Source: Clostridiales bacterium (GTDB lineage: Bacteria; Bacillota; Clostridia; Oscillospirales; CAG-272). Taken from it: a stretch of DNA of 5,745 bases. This document shows, piece after piece, positions 5,531-5,745 of this stretch. The notes under the pieces were generated by a model. That model was not told where the DNA came from. It ran no database searches and was given only the letters and a program-made list of their open reading frames with translations. The first letter of the stretch is position 1; each line of letters starts with the position of its first letter. Both the position numbers and the translations under genes were made by a program. The stretch is from positions 1 to 5,745 of the forward strand of contig JAGZAC010000126.1 in the NCBI GenBank assembly GCA_018370615.1, written 5' to 3'.

Positions 5531-5745
5531 ATGCTGCAAATACGATTTTATGATTCTGTAAAGGACGACCTTCTGAAATTTGCTGTGATGATAGCAAAAT
5601 ACCGCGGCAAATGGGTGTTTTGCAAACATAAAGACAGAGATACATATGAATGTCCCGGCGGGCACAGAGAACGGGACGAAAGTATATGGGAGACGGCAAA
5701 GCGGGAATTATACGAGGAAACCGGTGCGACAGATTTTAATTTGAC
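5531..5745 (+). CDS. NUDIX hydrolase (3'-truncated by window)
   Basis: Seventy-one residues are visible from ATG 5531 before the window ends. The complete NUDIX box is present: G44, five residues, E50, seven residues, then RELYEETGA (58-66), fitting GX5EX7REUXEEXGU. The upstream part (LLKFAVMIAKYRGKWVFCKH) is the usual beta-strand lead-in. Such enzymes hydrolyse nucleoside diphosphates linked to another moiety, with Mg2+ held by the box glutamates; candidates include 8-oxo-dGTP and other nucleotides, and the substrate cannot be chosen from this part. The start lies six bases after the preceding stop, and GGGGG (5517-5521) inside the end of that gene can serve as ribosome site, so translation is probably coupled. 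Full family members are about 130-170 residues. Confidence 0.9.
   Translation, partial: MLQIRFYDSVKDDLLKFAVMIAKYRGKWVFCKHKDRDTYECPGGHRERDESIWETAKRELYEETGATDFNL

Noticed and set aside
1..5745. CRISPR arrays, tRNA or rRNA genes, insertion-sequence transposases or recombinases
   Set aside because: No repeated spacer pattern, tRNA-like cloverleaf, rRNA core sequence or recombinase motif was seen on either strand.

Overview
The window looks like chromosomal DNA of an anaerobic Clostridia-type Firmicute, probably a gut Oscillospirales/Ruminococcaceae- or Lachnospiraceae-like organism. This rests on the split (separate C-terminal subunit) transketolase, the TRAM-less RlmD with the CGGC cluster motif typical of Clostridia, the G-rich Shine-Dalgarno sequences, and the style of the small hydrolase genes. 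The assignment comes from protein style, not from a marker gene. All supported genes lie on the + strand.

Layout: (1) bases 1-609 are the 3' part of a transketolase C-terminal subunit gene. (2) Bases 610-797 are a non-coding gap with two small hairpins, the second followed by a T-run that could be a weak terminator. (3) Bases 798-1961 encode a TRAM-less 23S rRNA (uracil-C5)-methyltransferase of the RlmD/RumA family with intact catalytic and iron-sulfur motifs. (4) Bases 2026-3723 encode a 565-residue protein that joins an aminoglycoside-phosphotransferase-like (APH) kinase to a second, divergent protein-kinase-like domain. (5) Bases 3720-3797 hold a 25-codon open frame whose DNA and peptide repeat the extreme 3' end of rlmD. 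(6) Bases 3809-5745 hold a tightly packed trio: an S66 (LD-carboxypeptidase/MccF-like) peptidase, a cytosolic protein resembling zinc-dependent phospholipase C, and the start of a NUDIX hydrolase cut by the window end.

The most notable structure is a perfect 15-bp direct repeat at 1913-1927 and 3740-3754. The first copy lies in the codons of the conserved C-terminal VECVV motif of RlmD. The second is read in the equivalent frame just after the double-kinase gene. The 3' end of rlmD/rumA-type genes is a known integration site for mobile elements, so the simplest reading is that the double-kinase gene sits between attL/attR-like scars. Base composition also changes here: sampled lines upstream are about 53-68% GC and sampled lines downstream about 35-48%. 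The low GC continues past the second repeat, so more than one acquisition event is possible.

The left part (transketolase, rlmD) is housekeeping. The right part (double kinase, MccF-like peptidase, PLC-like hydrolase, NUDIX) is a run of small-molecule-modifying enzymes that could serve detoxification or self-protection, but no substrate can be read from the sequence.
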